DNA of 64,000 bases from Rhyacophila brunnea (taxonomy: Eukaryota > Arthropoda > Insecta > Trichoptera > Rhyacophilidae). The stretch is taken from positions 1,054,001 through 1,118,000 of the forward strand of contig JAGYXB010000557.1 of assembly GCA_022495005.1 (NCBI GenBank), written 5' to 3'. Below are positions 1-11,870 of this stretch, in pieces (the first letter of the stretch is position 1; each line of letters opens with the position of its first letter). The position numbers and the translations under genes are program-made. The notes beneath the pieces are model-generated. The model searched no databases, had not been told where the DNA came from, and was given only the letters and a program-made list of their open reading frames with translations.

Positions 1-1498
1 TAGACAATATATGTACAAATTGTAAGAGTAGAAAATACACCGGAAATGGTTTGAGATTTGACGTTTGGTTCAGTGTATCATTAAAAATCAAACCGTTCTC
101 GGACCATCAGAAATGGTTTGACATGAAACGTCAAACCAATTCGGATGGTTCATAGACTAATGACGATCTGTCAAACGTCAGAAAAGTGTTTCCGTGGATA
201 TTCTACTAAACGGTCCCAAATCCAACGGTGCCATTTGATTTGTTCAATTCAAGTTAAATGATACGAACCTTATAATGTACATACATGCTCTGTTTTTAAA
301 TACACATTAAAAAACAACATAATTATGGTTTACAAAATGTATCATTTGGATTCACCCAATTTTGATAGATTTGTACTTGATACATCATACCCTGCGAGCG
401 AAACACGCTGTAAAATATTATTTTTATATGTGGTCACTGAGAGATAATATATTTAATAATTTACCACCTAGAAAATTCTGAAACTGTTTAAAACAGCAAC
501 ATATAAATCTGGCAGATGCGGGATTATATCACTCGTATGTCTAGATTAATCTAGAATTATTAAACAATGGTAAAATAGAATAGCTACTTAGGATACTTAA
601 ATAGAACCAAATGCATATTATTATACGTACTCTAATGACAATACCTGCAATGCTTTGCATAAGTAGCGTAACCGGTTACACGTATCTTTAAAACTTCAAA
701 TACATTTAGGATGAATACTGCTATCCTATCATATTATTAATAATATAGAATTAACTAGCCTCTATTACCCACGCTACGGCACATCGCTTACCGCGGTTTC
801 ATGTTTTGTTTTGACAAATAGTTACTTAATTATCCCGAAAAGCACTCCTCGTAACGTTAGTAGAATACCGAGTAAAAAGTTACTCTTGTTTACCGAATCT
901 CCTGAACGGTGAGTGCGGACATGACGAGGTTTAATTTACATATAATGTTGTTATACAGGGGTGTCATGTCTCGGGCTTGAGCGACTATAGGACTGCCCTC
1001 ATAATATTAATGCATATCTTAACTTACATTTTTGTCAAAATAGAATTTGTTTGTTTTCTAATTTTTATGATACTTTTTAACCACTACATATTTAGGTACA
1101 TTCTGTCCATTATTAAATTTAGTATATAATATACTTTAACTAACTGCGTTTTATATTTAATTAATAAAAAAGAGTAGTTATAATAAATATTATTGTATCG
1201 TACTATGTGTATCTATCGTACTATCGTATTATCGTACTATGTGTAGAAACATAACAGATATTTCAAATCCCTAATCATCTAGCTAGGTATGCACTTCATT
1301 ATGTAGTATGTATTCAAATGTCACTGAGGTTATTTTTTTTTTTAAACTTTGCGATATTTAGTGCTTAATTAATTTGTCGGAATTTAATGTGATTATCTAT
1401 TCTAATTTTTAAGATATGTACTTATCGATGATCTAACATTGACACCTCGTGTCTGACATTCAATATTTTTGACAGGGGGAGTTAAAATCGTCGTTGTT
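1..1498. other. Non-coding AT-rich stretch
   Basis: No ORF or exon here looks coding. The first 180 bases contain GGTTTGA/TCAAACC words in both orientations (for example around 50-75 and 110-165), so a short decayed inverted-repeat element is possible, but I could not fix its ends. Around 1195-1245 the phrase ATCGTACTATGTGTA occurs twice within 40 bases, a small local duplication. Nothing else is supported. Confidence 0.5.
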
Positions 1499-1736
1499 CT
1501 GGCAGAAGACACTAATTCGAAAAAATGACATATTGAGTTAGTTATATCAAAATGTTCCTTATTTCAAACTTTTTACCGTCTGGAAACCTTCTTAATAAAT
1601 AAACTGTCTTTATTTTAAAGTCAGCCCTTTTATGATTACTTAATAGACTCACATGTTAGACCATTTCAAACATTTTAACAACTTCAAAGTCAAATTACTC
1701 AAAACTAGTATTCTCCAGTTAGTGTGTTCTGCCAGA
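1499..1736 (+). mobile_element. MITE, family 'CTGGCAG', copy 1
   Basis: A 238-bp unit begins CTGGCAGAAGACACTAA and ends TTAGTGTGTTCTGCCAG, an imperfect terminal inverted repeat of about 17 bp. A second copy in the same orientation lies at 22555-22775 and matches over almost its whole length, including the shared interior phrase CCGTCTGGAAACCTTC. There is no coding capacity. The superfamily is not determined, because no clear target duplication could be read. Two full-length copies plus inverted ends make a non-autonomous DNA transposon the best explanation. Confidence 0.7.
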
Positions 1737-2574
1737 GACGAAATGTTGTACAAAAACTATTAAATGAAATTTTATAAAAACAAAAATACGCTTAGTGCAA
1801 AAATAATTGAGTATTTTTAATGTACATAACTGTATTTTTCTTTTTATTTAATTTGATTACCTACCTGATTTTTTATAAAATTTTAATTCTGCCTATTTAA
1901 AATATTGGATGTCAGATACGAAGTGTCAATGTTAGAACATCGATAAATATCTAGTTCTGTTTTTTTAGTATAGGATGACAAATAATGTACAGAAAAAGAA
2001 ATGAATTTTCTGCAACTAAGGCCTAATATGCACACTCTTAGTAAATCTTCGCTGACGTATTGCTTGTTGACATTCTCTGTCGGCTCGGCCGGGTTCTTAA
2101 ACCGATGTAATAGTGCGTGACCACGTCGCGATCGAAGTGAAACCCACAAATCCCATCAAACCCATTTGTTCCCCATGACTGCCTCCCAATGAGAGTCTAC
2201 CAAACTGGAATTGAATCGTTTGTCCACGTTTTTTTTTTGCCGGGCGCGTGTGTAATCAATCTTTCATATCTACCCAAGCACCAGTGTCTATTCGGTGTCT
2301 TTGGGGGAGGCTTCGACATTCGTCAATGTGCGATGCCCTAAGATGTCTTCTTGTGCACATTACATTTATATTTATACGACGGTGGTGCATAACCCGTAAT
2401 AATGGCGAAGGGTGTTTGTAGGTACATGGGGTTTACAGCTAGACTGTTTATATACAAAAACTATCTATTAGGTTTATTACATATGATAAAACGAATATAT
2501 TAAGTATATATAACTCTATTATAATGTCGAGACACTATTACTAACTTATAATACGAATTACAATGATAAATTCC
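1737..2574. other. Non-coding stretch with small GC-richer patch
   Basis: A minus-strand open frame of 88 codons at 1883-2149 lacks a convincing start context, any recognisable domain or splice-linked partner exons. The patch at about 2040-2150 is richer in CpG than its surroundings. Nothing further is supported. Confidence 0.4.
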
Positions 2575-2748
2575 TGGACACATCCAGTCAATTGTCATTT
2601 CATATGATCAGCAACCCCTATCACATCTCGTACTCTTGTCTGCTTCCTTATCCATTGGTGTCTTTTGTGATCTTTCCGATATCTACAACATGAACCATTC
2701 CATGCCACGTTGCATTACTCGTAATTTTTTGAACATAGTTATTATTAC
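2575..2748 (-). mobile_element. RTE-type LINE remnant (C-terminal RT region)
   Basis: Read on the minus strand this translates with stops to fragments such as RVMQRGMEWFML followed by PMDKEADK. These line up with LRVAQRGMERCMLG and the following WIREQT of the better preserved RTE copy at 61320-62536. It is therefore a short fragment of the region just downstream of the reverse-transcriptase core. It is interrupted at its upstream end by the small hAT element at 2749-2900. Three similar minus-strand remnants lie at 6531, 11498 and 14100. Confidence 0.7.
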
Positions 2749-2900
2749 CAGGGCTTGGAATTGTTATTTTTTCGTTTCGGTTTTCGTTGAACGATTCAAG
2801 TAAAAAATATATAGGTATTATATTGGTTCGGTTCTGGTTTTCGTTTCGACAAAAATTACGGTTTTTCCGGTTTTCAGTTCAGTTCTGTTTTGAAGCCCTG
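2749..2900. mobile_element. Small hAT-type MITE, 152 bp
   Basis: The ends are CAGGGCTTGGAA and TTTTGAAGCCCTG, a short inverted repeat with the CAGGG start common in hAT elements. The flanking octamers are ATTATTAC on the left and GTTATTAC on the right, a 7/8 match to an 8-bp target duplication. The interior is a run of GGTTTTCG/CGGTTCGG words, resembling the subterminal repeats that hAT transposases bind. There is no coding capacity. It sits in an RTE remnant and so is younger than it. Confidence 0.75.
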
Positions 2901-3166
2901 GTTATTACTATATCTATCTACTAAATAAGAATACTATGTACCTATAATATTGAATGCAAAGTAATGTACATATTTATGTGCGAAGTTACACACGCAGTTA
3001 CTTATTAGTGTTTATCAGTAAAATACTGAAGATGAATCAAAATTCAACTACATTTCTTGTATTTGTATGACTTTTCAAATGTGCACATTTTTTCGCTTGC
3101 CCATTGCTAAATTCCACCCAACATACTTACACTCTTCGGCGCTGAAGAATTATGACCATGGAAATT

Positions 3167-3621
3167 CAAAGCGTTGGAGCGGACCCCTTTTTTGAGTTGC
3201 TCCGCTCCGGGACCTAATACTTGCTCCGGCTCCGCTCCAGGGTCTGCTCCGCTCCGGGTAAAAAGTTTTAATAAGTATTATATTATGTAAGTAGGTATAC
3301 AAAAATGTTTAAAAAAATAAGTAGTTTTAAAATAATCGTCGTTAAACAAAATTTCTGACACCAAATTTTCTCTCATTATTTGCCTCTTTTGTCAAAAAAG
3401 TGAGGCTATTTATCACTCGGCAGTGTTGCCATATTTCAAATAATTCCAGTGTTCTAGTGTCAAAATATACTATTTTCATTGGATTTTAGGACAATTTAAT
3501 AATAAAAAAACACCCGGAGCAGTGGAGCACTACAAATTTTCGGTGCTCCGTCTCTGCTCCTGCTCCGGGTAAAATCCCATTGCTCCAGTGCTCCTGCTGC
3601 GAGTTCCGCTCCAACGCTCTG
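3167..3621. mobile_element. hAT-type non-autonomous element, 455 bp
   Basis: The left end reads CAAAGCGTTGGAGCGGA and the reverse complement of the right end reads CAGAGCGTTGGAGCGGA, so 16 of 17 terminal bases match. The flanks are CATGGAAAT and CATGGAAT, an 8-bp duplication blurred by one extra A. Both sub-ends are crowded with GGAGC/GCTCCG repeats, including several GCTCCGCTCCGG-like blocks, which look like transposase-binding clusters. The minus-strand open frame over the right half (3486-3674) is a by-product of the repeats and does not look like a gene. Confidence 0.75.
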
Positions 3622-6460
3622 CATGGAATGTCATTTCCAGTAACGTACGGTAGCATTGCCATAGATTGACGCAATAACTACAAGTATATCTTTACCCTGT
3701 TTCTAACTTCCCCTGAGGGAAAAATGACCCAAATTGTTGTCAGTTAATACAAATGTATGTAATTTTGGTCACAGTTCTCTAAGCTAATGCTATCTATTTT
3801 GATGCATAGTCTTAGTACTTGTCGTTCTGCTTTGCCTAATGTTTATATGGTTGCTATAAGTGTCGAGCAAGAATACGAGGCAGCAATGGACTTGGAAAGT
3901 AGTTCTGGGAATTGGTTTGGAGGTGGAGTGAGACTTTAATTACCCTTCCGGTTTGACACTTGGGCACTCATTGTAAAATAGTATTCTATTGACATTGCAA
4001 AATCAGAAAATACGGGACAAAATCGGGATAGAGTAGTGAAATACAATGACAATCCTATGCCAAGATTGCATAATATTTCATGAAATCTTGACTCTCGATT
4101 AATCGTAGATCTTCCGACGTTCTCAGCGTTTTTGTCTCTCGGATTATCATCAATTTTATGGTCAACTATTTCGTAGCATTTCTGTAAATTATAAAAAACA
4201 CTCCGTCTGTGTATTTACTATATCTATGTTCAAAACTAAATAAATCGAACTGTACGCCTCGCTACGTTAAGTAAAAATTGTTTTTTGAAAATTGTGGTGA
4301 TATTATGTATCTCTAGCACATATACATACAGTACAGTAGGTTCTACACGAAACTATTATGTATTGCACACACAGCTAAATTTGACAAATAGTCGCCTTAC
4401 AGGTGAACTTATTTAAAGAAAAATATATTATTTCGTGTCTGTATCTACTCTTTTCAACACTACACAGACAGCTCGAAGAAATACTATTAGAATCCGTTTT
4501 ACTTTGACACTACTTACACCTGTTTTTCATGGCCAGTTTTTCATTTCCTGTTTTTTTTTTTTATCATTTTCTTAAAATTTTACAATTTTTCCTTTGATGT
4601 TTCGATTCGTGCTTGGCAAGCTTACCTGTATTGCACAAGGATAATTCGCAGCATTATGAACGTCCTATTGAACTCGCAGTGTCGTGGAATGTTTGAACTA
4701 ATGACCTTTCAGCTGTCTCAAATTAATTTATTCAGAACTCTTGTAATTGGTAATTGAATAAAACGGACTGAAAGTTGTATTCAAGCGATAAAAACGACTA
4801 ATGAAGTACCCATTTTCTTTCTTTAATTTTATATTAGGTTTTGTATGGAATACGGTGTTTTAAATGGTTGTGCAAACTTTATAAAATATAATATAGGTAC
4901 AATGATTTGACACGCACTCTTCGAACGCGTTTTTAATACCTACATGCATATTACCCCTGAGGCCGAATATAATTCGCTAACCTGTTGGCAAGAAATGAAG
5001 ATCATCGATTGACTATTTCGTTCAAATTATTAGCATTTCTTTCAATAACTAGCACCACCATCTAAATTTACAGTTTCGTGTCACGGCCTAATTATTATAG
5101 TGGACTTTGTATGACCCCGTACTAAACATTTTCATGCGGCGGTCTACTATAATATTATAAGAAGTATTGATAGCAATCTATAGCTAAAGGGATTCATGAG
5201 AACTCTTTGTTTTTAGAGTGGTCGATTGGTAAGCATAAACTAATAACCAATAATGTTTGATTGCAGGTAATTATAATGTAACTACTTTCTATTTGCGCAG
5301 TTTTGTGATTGTTCAAACAACTAATATTGGTTAATTGTAGAACAGATTTCGAAAAGGTAGGACGCAAGTGGATAAATAATTAGTAAAGCTCATTGGCCGG
5401 AATCCGATTTTAATCCTGTCCGTCGCCATACTTTTTTAAAGTTTTTTTTTCTAATAGATGTGTTTTTAGGTGTTTCCAAATTATGTATGTTCAATGAAGA
5501 ATGTTACATTCTTAAATATTGTTAGTTATTCGTTGAATAAAATAATAGTTTATCAAAGAATTAGTAAGTGTGTACGACATTCATCAGTTTTCCTACTGGT
5601 AGTGCAGGTGACACATTTAGGTGTTTTGGTATTGTTACTTTCAAATAATAACTACACCTTTACAAAGCGATTTCGTCATGACGGCAATGCCTGAAGAATT
5701 TGTCCTTCCTCTACCATCCTATATTTTCTTCAGCTTCACTTTTATATATACCTTATATGGAATTATAGATAATATATACATATGCGTCAAGACAGTAGCA
5801 TTGTTATGTTTCATTGTTAATTTCGGTTGTAATTGCAGTCTAATATAGGATCATAATAAATTAAATGCGGCATTGTATTTCGGGCTAATATCACCCAAAA
5901 CCACCTAAGTTTATATTTCGTTCAAGCATTGTAATTAAAGTATGTTAACATATTGTCCTACGTATATGGGGAATGTGTTATGTATCGTTCTCACCCCATG
6001 AATCGGCCTGCTGGTCATTAGATTGCTTTGTTTTACTGTGGGATAATTAAATTTGGCCAAATTGGTATTCTGCGCCCAGATTTCGACCCCAGTAACATGC
6101 CCTAATGTTGTGATATCTCCTGTTCTTGCGTACCGTAAACCGAACGGGTCAACAAACTGCTTATGCCCGGTAATGTTTCAACCGCAGCGGACCGCGGTCC
6201 CGGCCAAAAGTACCCCACTAACTTTCCTTTTGTTGGGATTCCGTTCCTTATTATTCTTATGATAATATTATATCAACAATGGAAAAATGTGATATTGCAA
6301 ATTTACATATTGGCCTGCCTTTTCGCCCCACAGTTACGACGCTTCACCTACATAAATATCAAATTTCTGTTTTTTTTTCGAATACCTGAGAAATTTAAAT
6401 AAACCCATCTGCATCAACCGTCTAAAATTTACATTATTTTAATATACACGAAAGGGAATA
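3622..6460. other. Non-coding stretch, no gene seen
   Basis: The region is AT-rich throughout. Open frames at 5470-5694, 5621-5848, 6053-6262 and 6163-6402 overlap one another in different frames, have AT-driven composition (Phe, Ile, Tyr, Leu) and show no domain. I treat them as chance. No inverted or tandem repeat of note was found by eye. Confidence 0.5.
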
Positions 6461-6909
6461 AAGACTTGTTTACACGGGCTTAGTATCTACTAATCATTAG
6501 TACTTGCTATTCGGACTAATACCGACACGTGTCATCATCATCATCAGCCGGGGTCAATCCACTGCTGGACGAAGGCCTCCCCAAGCTTTCTCCAACTCTC
6601 TCGGTCCTGTGTCGTTCGCTGCCGACGCGTATAAACAGACTGAATAATAATAAGCTTTATTAAAAATGCGTGTGATTAGAAACTCATCCTATTTACTAAT
6701 CGTTAGTACGGACCCCCACCATAACTCTACTCGCACTCATAATTTGTCGCAGCGTGTAAACTGCCAAACTCTTGTTCAACTAGTGTTTAGTGATAAAATG
6801 AATACGAGCGGTAAATCGTTTAATCTCTACTCCGCGTTTTAAGTAGCTTAGTGACTAATGCGACTGGCGAGTACTAATAATTCGTACTAAACCCTTGTAA
6901 ACAAGGCTT
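6461..6909. mobile_element. MITE with about 45-bp TIRs, interrupted by an RTE tail
   Basis: The left end starts AAGACTTGTTTACACGGG. The reverse complement of the right end starts AAGCCTTGTTTACAAGGG, and the match continues imperfectly for about 45 bases (TTAGTA... ATTAGTACT). The element is flanked by AT-rich sequence (left AATA, right AATA), so the target duplication cannot be defined. An RTE 3' tail at about 6531-6630 lies inside it. There is no coding capacity. The superfamily is undetermined. Confidence 0.65.
6531..6630 (-). mobile_element. RTE LINE 3' tail fragment
   Basis: On the plus strand the sequence begins with a short run of CATCATCATCATCA and continues CAGCCGGGGTCAATCCACTG then CTGGACGAAGGCC. 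On the minus strand this is the familiar 3' terminus of insect RTE-type LINEs: the last codons followed by a GATGATGATG tail. The same tail is seen at 62505-62536 on the plus strand and at 11498 on the minus strand. Only about 100 bases remain. Confidence 0.75.
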
Positions 6910-7981
6910 AATACGTAGGTAAGGTACACTACTTGAGTAGTATCTGCGTCGTGTGAAAACAGTTAAAATTCATGATTATCTGCCAAATTACCTTATTAAT
7001 TTTGGGCTATACCTATTCGTTAGCTTTCTGTCGAGTTTGAAGAAAACTTGGCAGCTATTTATTTAATTAAATTAATTCTCTTAGTTGGAAATAATTAGTC
7101 ATATTTATAATAAGTACTATTTATAATACCCACTTAACTTATTCGTACGATGTCGTTGCCAATTACAATTATGGTTCTTAATTTATTTGACGAAAGATTT
7201 GTTTTTACTATTATTACTAGGTGTCCTTGTTGGCTGTTATATTGATAATTATGAGTTATGAATATGACACTAGATTGTATTTATTGGCAGTCGAAAAACT
7301 AAGTTAACTAATTTTGTTTTTTGAAGGACGTTTTTGTTTTATTTTATGTCAACGCTTTTTAGTGTTGATGGCAAGGTATGGATTTGTTTTAGGTTTTACA
7401 CTTGTTCAGATCTTTTTCCAATTGCGATATAATATTATCAGCGGACCCTGCTACCAAAAATCATAAACATGAGGCCTACCCCTCTTAATTACATTCTTGT
7501 AAATGTGTATTCTCACCTATTCACTTACCTGACATTGCTTTATAATTGCACCACAGCAAATATCAATATATCTTAATAACGTAAATAAAAATTTTCTCTA
7601 CATGACGGTATGTTTCAACTCAAAATTATTTAAATTATTATTTTTAATAAATTCGCATTAATAAAATACACATGAAAGCCAATCGCCATGGCACAAGGTT
7701 TTGAAGTCGGCTTCTATTTATTACTTTATGACAGTCATTTCATAAAACCCAAAATACAAAACGCGCCGAGTTTCCTCAAATATTACCAATATTGACCGCG
7801 CCCTTCGTTTATGTGTCAATTTTAAATGCATGTTATGGTACAGACGTAAGTATCAAAAACAACATAATATTCTTTAACACATCGTGTTTAGGTTTATTCC
7901 ATATTTTTCACGATTTAAAACTTGTTACATCCTCACCAGAGGTCAACCCACTTCCCATTATTTTTGTGTTGGAAACCAGGG
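6910..7981. other. Non-coding stretch, no gene seen
   Basis: AT-rich sequence with no ORF, TIR pair or tandem repeat that I can support. Open frames at 7792-7995 and 7884-8093 overlap each other in different frames and run into the foldback MITE that follows. Confidence 0.45.
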
Positions 7982-8110
7982 GCCCGATTTCCTAACTATT
8001 GTCTCGTGTGGCACCAGACGACATGACGTAATTATGACGTCAGCCAATACACGCTCGAGCGGGCGGCATGTCGTCTGGTGCCACACGAGATGATAGTTAG
8101 GAAATCGGGC
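7982..8110. mobile_element. Foldback MITE, 129 bp with 44-bp arms
   Basis: The left arm (7982-8025) begins GCCCGATTTCCTAACTATTG and ends GACGACATG. The right arm (8067-8110) is its reverse complement with only two mismatches in 44. The 41-base loop contains a TGACGTCA-like palindrome region. The transcript would form a stable hairpin. There is no coding capacity and no clear target duplication. The near-identity of the arms suggests a recent insertion or arm homogenisation. Confidence 0.8.
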
Positions 8111-11100
8111 TGCAGACGTCTAGTGGTAGTCGAGTAAATTAATGTATTCTGCGACGGTTTCTTGCGATTTACTATGGTATTTACTATCCATTTTTAGCAT
8201 GCTATGCTTTATGCATACTTTTTAACATACATGTCGTCACGTGTTCTAACTTAATCTCTGGATTGAATCCAAATCTAATTAATATTGGTATAGTTTGCGG
8301 TATATTATAATTCCGTATGGTCGATGGATCATGATAATAGCAATATCACCAAAACTACACACATTAGTGAGTAATACCTGACGTCTATTAAAAACATCCA
8401 TTTCCCTTATGGACCGTTAGAAGAGGGGCGATGAAAAAGCGCCACTGTTTAAAAATAACGTAGGTATGTAATTAATGCTACTTTGATTATACAGCTGTAG
8501 TCTTTTCACTGCCTACTGGCACTTTTCTCTTTTTAGGTAAAGTGTGCGTTTTATCTTTACAATTTATCCGCATCCCGAATTGTCGATTGTGTTATTCTAG
8601 CAGTCTGGGTTGCACCTACAAATGTCCTTTCATAATATGCATGCAACCGACGCGACTTGACAATAAAATGATAATTGCAAATTAGACGCACGGTGGTCGC
8701 TGCCAGGAACGGATTGGCAACATAATTAAATAAAATCGGAGAGAACCTGTAAATTACAATTTTAATAGCATTGTCACACCTTTTTAATTGACTGAACTAA
8801 CATTTCCATAGTTGAATTATAATCGTGAGAAACTTGGCGGTTAATTCATTTTGTTAAGGCCATGCATTAGTTGAGGCACGGTCTAAAAAGATCGTTGCTA
8901 GGCGATGTGCGGATTGCGGGTCGCGGGTGAAAATGACGCCTGTCAAACGAAATATTATTTCTCATATAAATCCAACATACGTCCATTTTATGTTCTGTTT
9001 ATTATTCTATTAGTATCAATAATAATATATTCATTGACATGTTTGCTTTTTAAAGTAAATGGGTAAAGTTTTTAGTCATCTTTACACGATTTTAGAATTA
9101 ATTGGCCCGTCGCCATCACGCAGCAAAGTGACGTGCGTCCGACTCCACGTTTTCTCAATGAATGCGAAGCAAGTACAAATTTTCGTCGCGCGTACAATTG
9201 AACATTATTTGGCGTTTCACTGATGCGTCACCTTAAGTCATTCGTTCGACGAAAATCTGGATATTTATCAGACAAATATACCTACAACGACAGTTTCGTT
9301 ATGATTCTGGCGATGCACACTTAACCCGTGACTGGTTTGACTGGAAAGCCATGGTTTGGACTTAGATTTAATTGAATATTATTAGCTATAACTTATATAA
9401 GTAATTCACCATCTTGATTTATTTTGTAGAATTTTCTTTATTTAAAAAAAAATATTTTTTGAGAATAGTTTCCAACGTGTCGTCTTTAAACCTTCGTTTA
9501 GTTTATTCGTTATGATGACAGTTCTATGCTGTTTTTTTTTTGATAGACCAAGATATATTCGAGGTATTTCCGTCGAGTCCGTTACTCATTCGACATTCAT
9601 TTCCATATCACTGGCGTATAAACAGCAAAACACGTTGGATGAATTCATATTATTATGTAGGTAGGTACTTAACCTACGTACATACACCGATCGTTCCAGA
9701 ATCCAGACAGTCTAAATTCGACGAGGTTCTACTAATAACCCAATGTCATTGCTGTCACTCTGTCCGTCCCGAATGAACATCATGTTATCTTTACATTAAT
9801 TTTTTATTCAACATTGTGCCAGTATAGTAAAAAAAAATGATTATATTTATATAGGTACTTCTAGTTATATGGCCATACACCAGCTGTAGATGATTTGATT
9901 TGTTTACATATTGTGTAATTACCTAGTTTTGAAACGCTGCCAATCTACGGCAAACTATTTTTTAAATCTAAATTTGATTAACATTCAAATTGTGTGTGGC
10001 AAATGGTAAATATAAAGCAGGTGTAAAGCCGTGAAGGATACATGTAAACGCAATGTGAGATGGCTACATTGTGTTTTTAACATGCTTTTAAATAACGATT
10101 AAATATAGTGCTTGTCATTTTAATAGTGACAAATAATTCATCGAAAATGATATGTTAAAGAAAATTATAAACGAGAAACATCTTTCTAGTGATATATAAT
10201 GAATGCCTTGAAAAGTTTGACGTTTTAAGTGCGACCTTGATGAATTATTTGGCAACGACCTCATGTTTTCCAGTTGCGGTATTTTTAAATTTTTGTTTAC
10301 CCGTTTATGTAAACGTATAAATTGATTAGTACGACAAGGGTAAAACTTGCCGGGAATCCGAGGAGTGGAACACTTTTATTTGTAGGATGTGTCCCGAATA
10401 AAATTCGATTGAGATAAATGGAAAAACTTTAAGGAACGAGATTGGCTTTTACTTTACAAAAAAATAGGTTAGAGATTTTGCGTCGCAGCGCAAGGGGTTG
10501 GGGGGTTGGAACGTGGTGAGGCACGCGCGACTCTACGTGAGTCATGTTTGATGGGTTCAATTTTCATTTTCTGACCCTTCGTTTTACATACTTTTCCGTG
10601 TACATCAATATCACTTTGGGAAGTCCGGAAAACCGTTTTCCAACATCAATTTGAAAAACCTTTCGGAATAGCAACGAGGAATTTGGCGTTTGAACCTAGA
10701 TGACATCCCACGAAAACTGTTATCAATATTTTTGACAAAGTACAGCGTTAATAATATTTTTGAATACGTTTATGAAGAAATACGGATTTATTATCAAAAC
10801 TGATCGTTAAATTTAATGCGATCGTTTGTTCAGTTGAAAATATTTATTTCCGTTATGATATTCTTTTTGACGGCTCATTCTTTCAGGGAGTTTTTGGTTT
10901 AATGATAGAGTTTACACTAACTAGTGTATGTTTGACTGCGTAAATTTCTTTTATTATGAACTTATAAAATTAGTTTTATCACAATTTTGGTAAGTATGAT
11001 ATCTGTAGTAGAATATTTTCTGCTCTAATCCACCGAGTGCGTTTTACTGCATTCATTGTTATTACTGACACAATAATAAGCAATTTACACATAATAGTGC

Positions 11101-11497
11101 ATTTATATTAAAAAACCGCCATTGTCGAAAGGATGTTAACGTAGTTTTAAACCTGTTTCGAAATTTTCTTTGTTCATCATGTTGCGCTCCCCTATTTAAA
11201 GAGATTTATTCTAGAAAAATGTTCAGTAATTACGATGGTTTGTGTTATTTGTACAAAAAAATGCCTGGCATGAATGGGGAGGCGTAGCACGCGTGGTCAT
11301 GGTCCGATGCAGCTAGATAGATGGTCACTACCTCGTACCCTGCCAATAAACTTCAACGTCCAAGTTTGTGCAGTTGTATTTTATAAAAAAGGGATTAGTA
11401 TTCGCCAGTGTTAGCATACAATCAGGGTTGCAATATTTTCAAGTGCACTAAGGTACATCTGTACTTTTAATTATTATCGTTTTATGTTGTTATATTT
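8111..11497. other. Non-coding stretch with CpG-richer patches
   Basis: No coding exon is supported. Patches at about 8870-8945 and 9105-9200 and around 10480-10560 are richer in GC and CpG than the AT-rich background and free of recognisable transposon sequence. Conserved non-coding or regulatory DNA is possible but unproven. An open frame at 9540-9776 has no domain or splice context. Confidence 0.4.
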
Positions 11498-11870
11498 ATG
11501 TCATCATCATTATCAGTCGGGGTCGATCCACTGTTGGATGTCTCCCCATGACTCCCTCCATTCTTCTCGGTTACCAGTTCTTCGCTGTCACGAAATCTGC
11601 TGAACTTTATAAGTTCGTCTACAAATCGGGTTTTAGGGCGTCCATGTGGTCGTTAAGTGCCCCTTAGGTATCATTGTATAACGGCATTTGTCCAATATCA
11701 CAACGCGTACTGTTGTCTGCATCCTTGTCCATTGGTTTATTTTGTGATTTTTCCGCATTATGCCAGACATGCACCCATCCATGTCACATTGCGCTAGTTG
11801 TAAATTTTGATTTCTCTTACAATAAGTTTACCTATAGGTTAAATACTTTATGTGGAGTAGTGCTATGATA
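11498..11870 (-). mobile_element. RTE LINE remnant (C-terminus plus 3' tail)
   Basis: The plus strand begins TCATCATCATTATCAGTCGG then GGTCGATCCACTG, the reverse of an RTE tail. The minus strand encodes a stretch equivalent to GRPKTRFVDELIKF, which corresponds to GRPRGRWIDEMIKF in the copy at 61320-62536. Further upstream on that strand, at about 11690-11860, is the same region found in the 2575-2748 remnant. This is the longest of the four minus-strand remnants in the left part of the window. It carries several frame breaks. Confidence 0.75.
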
